Origin: Henningerozyma blattae CBS 6284
Lineage: Eukaryota > Ascomycota > Saccharomycetes > Saccharomycetales > Saccharomycetaceae
Reading direction: 5' to 3'
DNA: 64,000 nt
NCBI RefSeq assembly: GCF_000315915.1
Contig: NC_020187.1
Span: forward strand, 620,001 to 684,000
Notes under the pieces: generated by a model
Seen by the model: the letters and a program-made list of their open reading frames with translations, nothing else
What the model was told of the DNA's origin: nothing
Database searches by the model: none
Made by a program: the position numbers and the translations under genes
In this document: positions 51,496 to 62,682 of the stretch, piece after piece
Layout of the letters: each line of letters starts with the position of its first letter
How positions within the stretch are numbered: the stretch's first letter is position 1

Positions 51496-52073
51496 GAACA
51501 AATAAATTAACAAACATATCATCAAGTAACCAACAATAAGCTGATAATCATATAATTAAACTGTATTACTATGATGCTGTATTAAAAGAAAAATAACATT
51601 CTAGGATATCAAATTCCGTCAAGTTTTCAATACTGTAAATATATATATATTTTAAAACTATTTAATTCGTATATTGTGTTCCTTCATCTAAAGATGGAAT
51701 AGTTTTCTTTACCAATTATATAAATATTCTAAAATTAAAATCTACTTCTAATCGCTCATTAAAATATTAGCTTTAGTATATTTAAAGAATGAAATGATGC
51801 TTGTCTAAAGTGAAAAAACAAAATGCAAATATAATATAAAGTAGAAAACCTATTTAAAACCCAAAATAGAAAGAGCATATATAATTGAGGACCAAAACTA
51901 CAAAAAAAAAGTATAGAAAAAAATTTATTCATTAAAAAAACATAAGCAATACCACCATTAGATAATGGGTTAAAGAATAATAATGAAGTTGGATATTCTT
52001 ATTTTCAAAATACATTAAAATATGTTATCAGGAAAGATGAACATAAATCAAATAGACAGGTATTTAGGAAAAG
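51496..52073. other. Convergent 3' intergenic MIC60/HEL1
   Basis: 578 bp of AT-rich sequence between convergent genes; no further feature recognised. Confidence 0.6.
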
Positions 52074-54005
52074 CTATTTTGGCTTACAAATACCTTTACA
52101 CAATAAATCTCTACCACATTCTAATAACGCATGCTTTCTATTCTCCACATACCCAGTTTTATTAAAAAACTCATTCTTCTTTTCCATTAAAATTTTTGGA
52201 TTTTTTTCTGTTAACATTTCAGATAAAGACTCAACTGCATGCGATAATAAAGCTTGATTATCCATAAAAATCTTTGTTAAATTGTGTGATTGGTCTGAAT
52301 AATATGCCACTGCAAAGGACCATTTCAAAGCCGTACGGCCTTCATTTAAAACTTTCAAACTATCAGTTAAAAATTGACCTTCAATCCACGAAAGGCCTAA
52401 TTTTTCTTGTAATTGATAAACGTTTTGACTTACTGTTTGCCCTAATTTCCAATCTAATTTTGCTGACATTTCATGCTCATTAAAGATTCTATAATAAAAT
52501 GTGAATTTTTTCAATTTTTTATCATCATTTGATGAATTTGAATCTTTATCTTTATCTTTTTCATTTTTATATTGAGTGCATTCATAATATGATGTCCCAT
52601 GTGGAGCCCATGGCCCATCACAAATCCAACAAAATTCATATTTGCAACTTGAACATTTCATATGATTACAGCCACCATTTTTCTCAATATTGACATTACA
52701 TTTAGGACATTCTTTTGTATTTGATAAAACCCAATTTAAATAATCACTTTCATTTCGTGTTTTCTTAACCCAAGCATTCGTAATATCACAATCAGCAGGG
52801 GAATGAGATTCAAAACCACATGAGAAGCAAAATTTATGAGAATTTTTACACGTAACAAATGGCGAACAATGTAAACGTTTAAATTCTGATAGATATAAAG
52901 TATCTTTAAAATGAATGATACATTGACAATCAGTGTATGGACACCATTTAAATGCTTTGTTATTTTTTTGAATAAAACTTTTAATTGAAGAATTCATGAG
53001 AATATTACTTGAATCATTATTACCCATTATGATATCAATATCATTATTTTTTAAAGCTAATGAACAGCTCATACAAGTGATGATGTTCCCGTCACTTAAT
53101 TTATTTTTAATATAGCGCTGATAGCAATCAGTGCAAAATTCATGATTACATTCCAATTTGAAAGTGGTACAATCTTTTTCTTCATAACATATTGGACAAA
53201 GGTAATTTTCCCTAGATTGAAGGCTATTATCTCTAAATGGGTTATTATTTTTGAATTTATTTGTTCCATCATTATTGGAACTTAAACCTACATCTTCGAT
53301 GATGTGTTCTCTTTGGTCTGCCCAAGATTCTAATAATTTCTCTTCATTCCAATTATAACGTTGCATTAAAAGAATAATGTCATCTTTTGAGATGTCCAAG
53401 ATTGGTTTTATCTTTTCAACCCTAAGTAACATTCTATCATAAAGTTCATTTGTTGTTAAACAATCGTATTTCAAGTTTGGCACGCCACCTTCATTAATTA
53501 TCTTATTATCATTTAATGAGGTAGAAATATTTAAATCATTAAAACTTTGGTCCAAATTATTGATAAATATGTCATCATCATCACTAAATAATTCATCCTC
53601 GTCAATTTCAAAATCCGAATCTGGTTCTTCTTGTTCCTCTGCTAGATTATCGGGTGTAAAGGGAGTAGGCTGTTGTAATTCTAACTTTATTCTAAATGGA
53701 TTGTTAGAACTTTTCCCGCTTAAAGTGCTTAAATTACTTTGATTGCTGTTATTTCTTAATGCATTATTATTCTTCGGTATTGTATGGTCACTATTTGCAA
53801 GTGGGATTTCTGCAATGTCTCTGTTAAAGGATCTGCTTCCGTTAGTACCAGTAGCATCTATAGGATCCTTTTTCATTGTACTCAAATTAGTTACTTCAAA
53901 AGTGTTCAGTATTAAATCTGTTTCATCTTCACTTTCTTCAAAAACAAGAGTTGCATTATCTTGATTGTATTCAATAGCTGTCATATTCAATTTTAAATTT
54001 ATCAA
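52074..54005 (-). CDS. HEL1: RBR (RING-IBR-RING) E3 ubiquitin ligase HEL1
   Basis: A 643-residue Ariadne-type ligase (S. cerevisiae Hel1 is 551). A long acidic, Ser/Asn-rich N-terminus leads to a UBA-like segment (KPILDISKDDIILLMQRYNW near 196), RING1 (CPICYEEKDC...CNHEFCTDCYQRY near 270), the IBR (FKWCPYTDCQC...CKNSHKFCFSCG near 350-395) and RING2 with CPKCNVNIEKNGGCNHMKC near 432, whose Cys after GG is the expected catalytic thioester residue, then CWICDGPWAPHGTSYYEC. In S. cerevisiae, Hel1 takes part in histone turnover. The N-terminus may begin at the later MTAIEYNQ (residue 8). Between MIC60 and YKR018C as in S. cerevisiae. Confidence 0.94.
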   Translation of the reverse strand: MINLKLNMTAIEYNQDNATLVFEESEDETDLILNTFEVTNLSTMKKDPIDATGTNGSRSFNRDIAEIPLANSDHTIPKNNNALRNNSNQSNLSTLSGKSSNNPFRIKLELQQPTPFTPDNLAEEQEEPDSDFEIDEDELFSDDDDIFINNLDQSFNDLNISTSLNDNKIINEGGVPNLKYDCLTTNELYDRMLLRVEKIKPILDISKDDIILLMQRYNWNEEKLLESWADQREHIIEDVGLSSNNDGTNKFKNNNPFRDNSLQSRENYLCPICYEEKDCTTFKLECNHEFCTDCYQRYIKNKLSDGNIITCMSCSLALKNNDIDIIMGNNDSSNILMNSSIKSFIQKNNKAFKWCPYTDCQCIIHFKDTLYLSEFKRLHCSPFVTCKNSHKFCFSCGFESHSPADCDITNAWVKKTRNESDYLNWVLSNTKECPKCNVNIEKNGGCNHMKCSSCKYEFCWICDGPWAPHGTSYYECTQYKNEKDKDKDSNSSNDDKKLKKFTFYYRIFNEHEMSAKLDWKLGQTVSQNVYQLQEKLGLSWIEGQFLTDSLKVLNEGRTALKWSFAVAYYSDQSHNLTKIFMDNQALLSHAVESLSEMLTEKNPKILMEKKNEFFNKTGYVENRKHALLECGRDLLCKGICKPK

Positions 54006-54575
54006 TAAATTAAAGCATCCACACTATTATATTAAAATATATTACTATAAGAAGTAACAAATTTGCTATTCCTTGTTTTATTTTTCTAAGACTTATAATT
54101 TATGACATTTTTTTTCGATATTTCAAATATTTAATGACCATTCTACATTATACACTACGAAACTCACATTGTCCTTATTAGCAAGGAATTCATAAATGCT
54201 TTTCCGAATTGAGAATATCACCGAGCTAACTTTAAAAACAAAAATCTGAAAATAAAAAAAGATAGAAGCAAGAACCCTTAACGAGTCTATCTAAAGTCTA
54301 TTTTATTAATCAAATAATCACTAATTAAACACTTTATTAAAAACTAGTAATTATTTAACATTGGAAATTATTTAATCTTAACTTTATCGTTCCATTGTTA
54401 TCTCCAAAGGATATCATCGTCGATTAATAATAACATTAAAGTAATTTGATAATATCATTCATTCATTCATATCTATAGAAAAAAATATATATATATATAT
54501 AATAAATACAAAGAAATCAAAAAGCATAATAATGAGAAAATAAATATTGAGGAAATAAAATTAAAAAACTCTATA
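54006..54575. other. Tandem intergenic between YKR018C/IML2-like and HEL1
   Basis: 570 bp, AT-rich, with a (TA)n stretch near 54487-54500; contains the HEL1 promoter and the terminator of the downstream gene. Confidence 0.6.
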
Positions 54576-56914
54576 TTATAATGCATGATCGACTCTATCG
54601 GTAGCAGCCTTAATCTTCATACCAATACGCGTACTTAATTCATAGTCACCAGCATAATTTTGAGCTCTAGTTAACCATTCTTTAGCCTCATGTAACCCAC
54701 TCATATTTTTAATTTCCATGTGAATAATGCTCTTTCATATAATGCAGCTGGATACAACCATGGGTCATCTGTTTTCTTCACATACTTGACTTGACCATTT
54801 TCTAATGAGAAAAAGGCTGGGAGGACTTTTTCATCCAATATTTGACATCCCTTTTCTACTTCCCCTAATCTTCTGAATGTTAAACAAATCAAGAAATTTC
54901 TGATTAATTCTTGATCAACATTTAGCTTATCAACTGCAGGGTTGTGATAATTTGTTAACAAATTTTGTGCTAATTTCAAGTTACCACTATCCATTCTGTT
55001 GTAACCATTATAGAAATATGATAATTCATGTACAGGGGAGGTTGCAATTGCATCCAATGGATCTTCAAACCCATATTTCTTTTGGATGGCTTTGAATGAT
55101 TCTACTTTTCTTAACATAAATCTATCCAATGGCAAATTCTTAGATTTGAATGTCTTTTTACCCAATAAGTCTGGAGCTGAAAAGATTAATTCTGTGGCCT
55201 TTTGCTTATAAAATTCTGGAGTTTCTTTAGTTTCAAGTCCTAATTGACTCATTCTATAATTTTCTAAATAACAACATCCAGCAAAATATCTGTAAAGAGC
55301 ATGAGACCAATCACTTATATCTATCAAATAAATCAAGTCCTTAGCTGCTTTATCGTATTGGTGTAAGTGAACCAACGTAATTGCACGATCAAAGATTAAT
55401 CTTGATTTAACTTGTCTCATTTCAATTTTTTCTACATCAATTGATTCTAACAAATCAACCGCTTCTTGTAAACGGCCTTTACCACTTAGCATAGTAGCTT
55501 CATTTAATATCCATAACGCACTATTTGGAAATAAGGCTCTTGCTTGTAGTAATGCATTATCCAACATTTTACCTGGGTGTAATAGAGTTGGACCATCCAT
55601 ATCATCAACTGATATTACTGCATTACTTCTCATAGTGGAGGATCTACTACGAGCACCTGATGGAACTGTGCCTGATTGTGCAGTACTTAGTGAAGCAGTC
55701 GTACTTCTTTGTGATGGGGTTCTACTTAATTTTTCAGTGGTAGCAGTATTACCATTGCTAGTGCTATGTGAGTTTAGATTGTTAATGCTTTTCTTCGGTT
55801 TAATAGCTGCTGGAATATCAAAATCTGCATCTGTGAATTGGAATGGGCCATCGTAATAAAACATTAACCCTAATAAACCTATACAACCATGAATATTTCT
55901 ATGTTTAGTTGATTTCCAAATTAATCTTAAACCTTCTTCACGAGTACCTTTAAAACCAACTATAGACAAAACTGTACCAATAGCAGGTGGAATTAATGAT
56001 AATACAACTTGTAAAATACCATAACATAAATTTACACCTGAATTAATAAACTCATCAATTGTCGCCTGAGTTAAATCTAATTCGTCAGATAATGGGGCGA
56101 AATCAGTAGTTTCATTTTCTGGCAAATCTTTCATTGCATTTAAGCCCAGATCGGTTCTTAATCTATTAATAGCAGGCGAATTTCCAATATGAGCACCTGT
56201 TAATCTTTTCATTCTCATTCTTTGAACTTTTTCAGCATATTGCAAAAGGTTTTTATCTTCTTGTTCTTCCGGAGTTAATTTATATGGAATATCAATTGAA
56301 GTAAAAGTTGAACCTAATGAAATAAAGCTAGCTTGAGAATCTGTGATTTCATTTTTATATAGATTGTTATTATTCTTCTTATTTTGTTCAACTTTCTTGA
56401 TTGCTTGAAAAATTTCAACTAGCATATGATAAGCCTTTCTTAATTTTAATAAAGCTTTTGCTGCTTCCATCATACTTTCACTAAATAACATCAATAAAGC
56501 ATGTAATAAACATGATTCGGTATAAGTGACAGCATAAACTGTTCCTGGCGGATAGAAGGAACTACTACGAATGCCTAATTTCTGAGCGTTAGCTCTACTC
56601 TTTAAGGATAATTCTTCAGCATGAGCTAAAGTACTAGAAGCTTTCTTCATTTCAGCAGCTTCAAAACCTAAAATTGCTTCTAAAAATTCGATAACACCTT
56701 TTGCCAGAGTATGAATTGTCTTTTCATTTTCTCCACCAGCGCTCTCTTCTAGCAGAGCTAATCCTTCTTTGGCCCTGTCATCTAAAACGTAATCCATTGC
56801 TTTTAATGCAACTTCGAAATCGGCTGCTTGTTCTAAAACGAACTTAGTTTTTTCTGGTTGTGACATACCATTTGAATTTCTAGAGCCCTTAAGGGCATTG
56901 ATCACTTTAAACAT
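54576..56914 (-). CDS. IML2: IML2/YKR018C family protein, apparent C-terminal frameshift
   Basis: The uninterrupted frame gives 737 residues ending FTWKLKI at a TGA (54701-54703). The next frame immediately continues with a conserved-looking tail, [20 protein letters not shown], then [15 protein letters not shown] and a stop at 54576-54578. One extra base in the five-T run at 54706-54710 (plus strand) joins them, giving about 779 residues. The N-terminal part shows [19 protein letters not shown], then a TPR-like helical organisation ([20 protein letters not shown] near 345). S. cerevisiae Iml2 is implicated in clearing inclusion bodies through lipid droplets; the paralogue YKR018C is uncharacterised. 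Flanks (HEL1, EH-domain gene) point to the YKR018C position. Confidence 0.9.
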
Positions 56915-58898
56915 ATTTATTATTACACTTATCTTTTTAAAAAAAAATGATTTGGTTTATATTACAATTATAATTTTGAGAATACAGCGATATGATAATA
57001 ATATATTTTAACAAACAAATAAAATTATGAATAAATATATATTTTGGTACCTTTTAGTTAATGTGCTGATACTATTCTCTTTTGAAATTCAATTATATGT
57101 ACCACACTCACAAAGTTTACAATGACGACTGTTGCTTTATTGAAAAATTCTTTAGAATGGTATGAATAATTTGTTTTAAATTATTAAATGATTTATACAT
57201 TCAATAGTGCCAATATTCTACTGCAAAATATATGATATTAGCAACCTGTGTATCAATAGATATTTTAATTAAAGTAAACAATAATATTGAAATTTTGATG
57301 TTAATCCAAAAATCATTAACAAAAAAATAAAAATAAAAAAAAAGAAATATTGTATTGTAAATATTTAATAAAAACACAAATCGATAAATTTAAGAATATT
57401 TAGCAACTTAGTCTGTAGTAGGTAATCAATCACCACTGAATAATTAGCCCAGAATTTGTGGCCTAGTAAATATTGCAGAAAGATATCTTCTAAAATCTGA
57501 AGTAAGTGTAAGAATAGAACAAATAGAAATTGAATCAATCAGAAATGATGCATAACAAATAAATCAAAAAATCAAAACAATAAACAAACCAAAATAAAAT
57601 ATCGATATACGAATTCAAATCACAATGAAACGCCATTCTGAAAGCAGCGCAGAGGTAATTCAAACATCCGAGCCGGGTCCTTCTATGAGGGATTCTGAGA
57701 AACACTCTCCTATTTGGTCAAAGGTAGAAAAGACGAAGAAACGGGGAATCAAATGTCTAATAATCGAAAAAAAAGCTTGCTAGAATTACACATATTTGTT
57801 CTATCTATCAGCCGAGACATATTGAAAATTCTGAAAAAGGGGATTTTTCGACTTTAACTCTTTGACGCGTTAATATGTTAATGGAACGGTTGAAAATCGT
57901 AAGAGCGTGAGATCTCATAGTGAGACAATACGTTTTAAATAATCTGATACTTCTTATCAACTTAGTGATATAATCCTACATACGTATTACTTTTCAGTTT
58001 GGTACAGGATTTATTTTATTTTGGTGAGATAATCACTCTATACATATCTAAAATTCCATTTCATACTAGTTTTGAAGTTGTTGTCATTGTACTATATATT
58101 TATCATTTGCTAAAACAGTAATGCTAGAAGAGGAAGAAATCTTAAAGTCTCGATAGGTTCATATCCTTAATTTTGATATTTAAATTCTGCAATGTAAATA
58201 CTATTTTCTTTAAAAAAATATAAATATAAAATTGAAAAATCTTTAAAATATAATCCGACTCTAGAGGATTTGCAATATAAAATATTGAGATTTCATGCCA
58301 CTTTTTTTTATAAAATTTACAAAGTAGACGCCATAATTTCGGATAAAGAGTTTTATTTTTTTCTTGTATCCCTAATTTTTAAAAAAGGCCATATAGCCGC
58401 CAATAGAATATCCCGAAATATATATAAATAAAATTATAAAAAAAAAGGTTAGTAGTCTTAAGCAGCTTAGTATAATTTCGTAAGATCTTGTTAAGATAAT
58501 CTAATATTATAAATTTGCCAAAGATATTTTAAATTTTAATCCATTTAATGTCTTAAGGAGTATATAATTTTTTCTGAAAAGTTTATTTTCATTTTCTTTT
58601 GGAGATAGAGGTCCAATGATAAAACTTGTAAGTAACCCTTGTTTTAAAAGGGAAAGATATTTAATTTAAGTAAAAAGAAAGGCAATTACTGGTTCTATTA
58701 AAATACAGTAAAAATTAGTTGATAACTTTTTATATTGCCTTTGGAGCTATATAGAATTATCATTCTTGAATTTTCAAGAACTTCTTAGAATTAGTATAAT
58801 ATTAGCATATTTAACTTCAATCAAAACAACTTGTATTTTGCTTATGAAATGTAATTTATTTCAACTAAAGAATATATCAATATTTTTAAACACATTAC
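56915..58898. other. Two-kb spacer upstream of the IML2-like gene
   Basis: AT-rich. An ACGCGT lies at 57865-57870. A 52-codon frame at 57625-57783 is listed separately. No tRNA or snoRNA recognised. Confidence 0.45.
57625..57783 (+). CDS. Possible 52-residue orphan frame
   Basis: Starts in the favourable context CACAATG and reads a polar, Lys/Ser/Glu-rich peptide (MKRHSESSAEVIQTSEPGPS first, then KHSPIWSKVEKTKKRG). Its base composition is less AT-rich than the spacer around it. No homologue recognised; it may be a small gene, a relic or chance. Confidence 0.2.
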   Translation: MKRHSESSAEVIQTSEPGPSMRDSEKHSPIWSKVEKTKKRGIKCLIIEKKAC

Positions 58899-59435
58899 AT
58901 GAGATTATATTTTTTTATCTTTTTTGTTATTTTACTTTTAAAAATACCAATAACTTGGGATACACGATATTTCGATTTGTTTTATATCCCAATAACACAA
59001 ACTTTATATTTCATAGATCCTACAAATGAGAAATATGCAAAATTTTCATTTTGGGGTTCTTTGCTATTCGGGATGCATTCTATAATATATCGAATATATG
59101 TTACTATTTACTCATGTAACTATCATTATGAAGGATTAAAAGAGGATATCTTATTAAATTGTCAATCATATATCAAATCTTTAACATTTTCATTAATCGT
59201 TAATAGTATGAATATTATATTTGGATTTTATACGCTTCATTATCCAAAGTTGCATTTTACTCGTATGATGCTAATTCCGTCTAGCATAATGATGATAATT
59301 GATTGGTATTTATTTTGGACTGATATATTTGGAAAGATTATTACAGTTTTTAGTATAATATTATCAATAGTATTTAATGTTTTAATTGGAATATGGTTCA
59401 AAAAATTTTTTTTCGCAAGATGTATTGATGCTTAG
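58899..59435 (+). CDS. Orphan multi-spanning membrane protein
   Basis: A 178-residue protein with about five hydrophobic segments: 2-18 (RLYFFIFFVILLLKIPI), near 49-65, 95-115, 121-139 and 145-170. An aromatic- and Tyr-rich hydrophilic loop (CNYHYEGLKEDILLNCQSYI) sits between the second and third. It ends KKFFFARCIDA. I recognise no family. No gene occupies this position between YKR018C and IRS4 in S. cerevisiae, so it may be lineage-specific. It is very AT-rich, and a spurious frame cannot be ruled out, although its length and regular spacing of membrane segments argue for a gene. The third start-proximal Met is not needed; the first is used. Confidence 0.5.
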   Translation: MRLYFFIFFVILLLKIPITWDTRYFDLFYIPITQTLYFIDPTNEKYAKFSFWGSLLFGMHSIIYRIYVTIYSCNYHYEGLKEDILLNCQSYIKSLTFSLIVNSMNIIFGFYTLHYPKLHFTRMMLIPSSIMMIIDWYLFWTDIFGKIITVFSIILSIVFNVLIGIWFKKFFFARCIDA

Positions 59436-59650
59436 AACACAAATGTTGTTTAAATTAATTTAGAAAGTTAATTAATTAATTCTATCGAATAAATGATAGT
59501 ATAAATTTGAAATTCTAAATTGACTATTTTTTTTTCTAATAAAAAAATCATTATATGTTAGATAAATTATCATAGCTTGAGAATATATTAACCTATATGT
59601 TACAATAAATAAATTTAAATATTTTTTAAAAAAGAAAAATTATGTTTGCA

Positions 59651-61618
59651 TTAATTGATTAAAGATTGTCTTTTTTCCTTCTCTCTTTCTCTTTCCTTTT
59701 CTTTCTCCTTTTCTCTTTCCCTTTCCTTTTCTCTTTTCAATTCCTTTTTAATAATTTTCATTTCATCTTTCATGATTTTTTTCTTATATTTATTATATGC
59801 AATTAAATTTGTGGATTGCAAGGCGTTCATAACATAACTGTTAACACTATCCCAAATATATTGGTCTACATATTGCGGTAATTTTTTTCCATATAATGAT
59901 TGATCAATTAACCACATACCAATAATGAATGATTGTCTTGTTAAGGTTCCATCTTTTCTTGTATCTACTAGATTATAGATTTCCATTAAAATATCATTTG
60001 ATAAGTTGGATCTTTGCCAAATATCTTTCACGATTAAATTTAACATTAATCCATCCTTTGGTATAGTATAATTTGTTTGTGAATTATCTTGTGATAATAC
60101 ATTTGAATACCAATCTAAAAGATTTAATTTTGAATACCTATTTGTGATCCAAATTGATTCATAACGCTTTCTTTCCTTTTCTGTTATGAACCCAATATTT
60201 TCATTTGATTTCCAAGGTTGATCATCATCAAAAATATTTGAATTTATATTTGGTGAATTTAAATTTGAAGAAGTTAAATTTTTTTCAGTTGATTGATTTG
60301 AATTTGAATTTTTCAAAATTAAAGAATTTGAAGAATTATTTCTATTTTTAATTTTAAAATTATTTTGTTTAGAATTTTGAGAATTTGTTAAATTTTCAAA
60401 AGATAATGAGTTTCTTGTTGGATGAATATATGATAATGAATGGATATGTGTTGTTCTTTTCAATTTTCTTTTAATCTTATCTCTTTTTCTAGTGATTGTT
60501 GTTGGATCATCTAATAGAAGAGCATCTAATTGTAAATCAAGTGACTTTCCATCATTATTCAAATGATTATGATGATGAGATTGCTTTGATGAATCATAAT
60601 ACATATCTGAGGATGTCATTGTATCTTCTGAAGAAAAGGAATCTGCGCTATCAGAGTAAGATTCAGAATCAGAATCATCATTCAAATCCAGATCATATAA
60701 GTTTTTATTTCGATCTTGATTATTTGAACTAGATTGGAAAGAAATTCTTTTTTTTTCTATCTTGTGTAATTTTTTTCTATTTTGTTTATGTAATGATGTA
60801 CCTAATTGATTTTGTAATTTCAAAGTCCTTTGTAATTCTAAATTTTTTTGTTTTTGTTTTAATCTTTGTTTATGATTTAATTTCGATTTATTCGATAATA
60901 CATCATTCGATCTCATTGATCTTTTAAATTTTACAACCTCGTTAGGGTCCAAGTTATTATTATTTGGATCCATAGATAAATCTATGATATTTTCATTCGA
61001 AGAATTAAATTTTAATTGATTTAAAAATATATAATCATTATCAAAGGAATTATTACCATTTCTTAAATGGAAAAATTTCTTCTTTAACCGATCAATTTTA
61101 TTTTTATTGTGTGTAGGTATGATATCTGCTGTTATTGTAGAGGTAGATGATTCATTTGTCTTGGAAGATTCTAATTTCAAATTCGGTAAAGAATTATTGC
61201 TATTATTTGTATTATTTGATTGTTGTTTATTAATCATATAATAATTATTATAATAATATAAATCGTTATCCCATGTATACGAATCTAAATCTTTCAATTT
61301 TTGATGAGCTAAAGAAGCTGCTCTATTAGGATCAATGACATTAGGGGTCGACGATATATGTGTCTTAATTTGAGGTTGCTGGGTTATCTTCGGTGATTGC
61401 CTTACTTTATTATAATTATTGTTATTGTTATTATTATTTACATTGGGTGATGATTTTATCTTGACAGTGGGCGGTACTTTTATTTTGGCATTCGAAGATG
61501 ATTTATTCTTTACAGGTGTAGTCACTGGAGAATAAATAGTGACGTAGTCTTTTTCAATTATATCATTATACCTATTAAAAATTTTTTGAGCAGCAATTAA
61601 TGAGGGATTATTTGACAT
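59651..61618 (-). CDS. IRS4: EH-domain protein of the IRS4/TAX4 family
   Basis: A 655-residue protein (S. cerevisiae Irs4 is 615, Tax4 604). A long Asn/Ser/Lys-rich disordered region precedes a single C-terminal EH domain at about 495-600: YESIWITNRYSKLNLLDWYS, NLIVKDIWQRSNLSNDIL, then IYNLVDTRKDGTLTRQSFIIGMWLIDQSLYG, where DTRKDGTLTRQ sits at the EF-hand loop position. Basic/acidic KERERE repeats end the protein. Irs4 and Tax4 bind the phosphoinositide 5-phosphatase Inp51 and regulate PI(4,5)P2, autophagy and rDNA silencing. Placement beside YKR018C and the ALY gene supports IRS4; TAX4 occupies the equivalent place in the duplicate block. Confidence 0.9.
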   Translation of the reverse strand: MSNNPSLIAAQKIFNRYNDIIEKDYVTIYSPVTTPVKNKSSSNAKIKVPPTVKIKSSPNVNNNNNNNNYNKVRQSPKITQQPQIKTHISSTPNVIDPNRAASLAHQKLKDLDSYTWDNDLYYYNNYYMINKQQSNNTNNSNNSLPNLKLESSKTNESSTSTITADIIPTHNKNKIDRLKKKFFHLRNGNNSFDNDYIFLNQLKFNSSNENIIDLSMDPNNNNLDPNEVVKFKRSMRSNDVLSNKSKLNHKQRLKQKQKNLELQRTLKLQNQLGTSLHKQNRKKLHKIEKKRISFQSSSNNQDRNKNLYDLDLNDDSDSESYSDSADSFSSEDTMTSSDMYYDSSKQSHHHNHLNNDGKSLDLQLDALLLDDPTTITRKRDKIKRKLKRTTHIHSLSYIHPTRNSLSFENLTNSQNSKQNNFKIKNRNNSSNSLILKNSNSNQSTEKNLTSSNLNSPNINSNIFDDDQPWKSNENIGFITEKERKRYESIWITNRYSKLNLLDWYSNVLSQDNSQTNYTIPKDGLMLNLIVKDIWQRSNLSNDILMEIYNLVDTRKDGTLTRQSFIIGMWLIDQSLYGKKLPQYVDQYIWDSVNSYVMNALQSTNLIAYNKYKKKIMKDEMKIIKKELKREKEREREKEKEKEREREKEKRQSLIN

Positions 61619-61725
61619 TGCTTAAGTGTAAGTTCATACTAGGATGTATTGTTATTATCCCTGTTTTTTTCTCGATATATAAGCTCGTTAGAATAATGGA
61701 TAGGTTCTGTATAACATTATAGAAT

Positions 61726-61755
61726 TAAATAAATAAATAAATAAATAAATAAAAA
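61726..61755. repeat. (AAAT)n microsatellite
   Basis: About seven tetranucleotide units in the promoter of the EH-domain gene. Confidence 0.9.
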
Positions 61756-61840
61756 TAACCCATAAATTTTAGGCATTATGTCATTGAAATAAACGAGACT
61801 AATTTCTTGTTCCAAGTTAGTTTCATAATGATTTAGTGTG

Positions 61841-61862
61841 TTTTTTTTTTTTTTTTTTTTTT
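61841..61862. repeat. Poly(T) homopolymer
   Basis: About 22 consecutive T in the divergent promoter; a probable nucleosome-excluding tract. Confidence 0.9.
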
Positions 61863-62094
61863 AATTAATTTTTTCCTATAGTAAATTAATTAATGAACAA
61901 TTGAAGTTTATCTTGTCAAGAAAATTTAATTATAATATGAATTTCTCTATTAGGTGAGTCCGAAAATCTATTCATAGTTTGTCAATCGTTTATCTCTCAT
62001 CGGTTACCTCATTTGGCTTGCAAGCTTTTTCCTCCACCACATTGGGAAATGACCGCCTGATGATGGAATGCCGCCGATCCTAATCTGGAAATTA

Positions 62095-62315
62095 CACGTG
62101 ATGATATAACTTGAAGTAGAAATTTAATATGCGACGCGAAATGCTGGATATTTATGGAAAAATATCCGCTTCCGAAACCCGCTTCCGATTCCGTGCCCGT
62201 TTCCGAAAGCCGTTTCCGAAAGCCGTTTCCCATTACACCCGCGGATATTTCTTTTGAATCCGGTTCCTAATTCCGTTTCTATTTCCGCGGCTCCGTTATT
62301 TCTTTCTATCACGTG
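62095..62315 (+). promoter_or_regulatory. CACGTG boxes flanking a TTCCG-repeat cluster
   Basis: CACGTG occurs at 62095-62100 and 62310-62315, the second in the ATCACGTGAC context preferred by Cbf1. Between them at least seven TTCCG motifs occur in about 120 bp, including two head-to-tail copies of a GTTTCCGAAAGCC unit near 62199-62225. CCG triplets are half-sites for Zn2Cys6 regulators. Likely an upstream activating region of the ALY gene, about 370-590 bp from its start. Confidence 0.4.
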
Positions 62316-62682
62316 ACTGCCGGCTCGGCATCTCAAGAAAAAAAAAAGAAAAAAAGAAAAAAGCCTCGCGATCGCGTTCCTTCCTTCGGCTCTTCAAATC
62401 TGCTGGGCGGTTGTTACCCTTCTCCTGGTCCGTGTGCTTTGTTTAAATAGATCGTCCGTTGTTTACCCAAGATCTTCACCTGACCTAAAAATTCTTTTTT
62501 TTTTAAAACTCGATAATTGTAGTCATAATAATCCATGTTTATGCTGACTCGTTGACACTGTTTATTAACCTTATTATTTAATAGCTAGTCTATCATTAAC
62601 ACACTATTCTTCTTCAACCATCAATTTTTTTTTATAAAAGACCTGTTTAACTCGTGGATCCCTTTGACCCTTACTTAACACC

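Larger units (their letters stand above)
61619..62682. other. Divergent promoter region IRS4-like/ALY
   Basis: Contains (AAAT)n at about 61726-61755, a 22-T run at 61841-61862, then an unusually GC-rich segment (62085-62420) with two CACGTG boxes (62095-62100, 62310-62315) and a cluster of TTCCG repeats between them. Confidence 0.7.

Noticed and set aside
57124..57171. Fifteen-codon MTTVALLKNSLEWYE followed by GTATGA as a first exon
   Set aside because: No TACTAAC branch point or matching second exon found downstream.
62085..62210. A point centromere (CACGTG CDEI with TTTCCGAAA CDEIII core about 70-100 bp away)
   Set aside because: The stretch between is only moderately AT-rich, the CDEIII flanks lack TG and A-run positions, and TTTCCGAAA is repeated in tandem.
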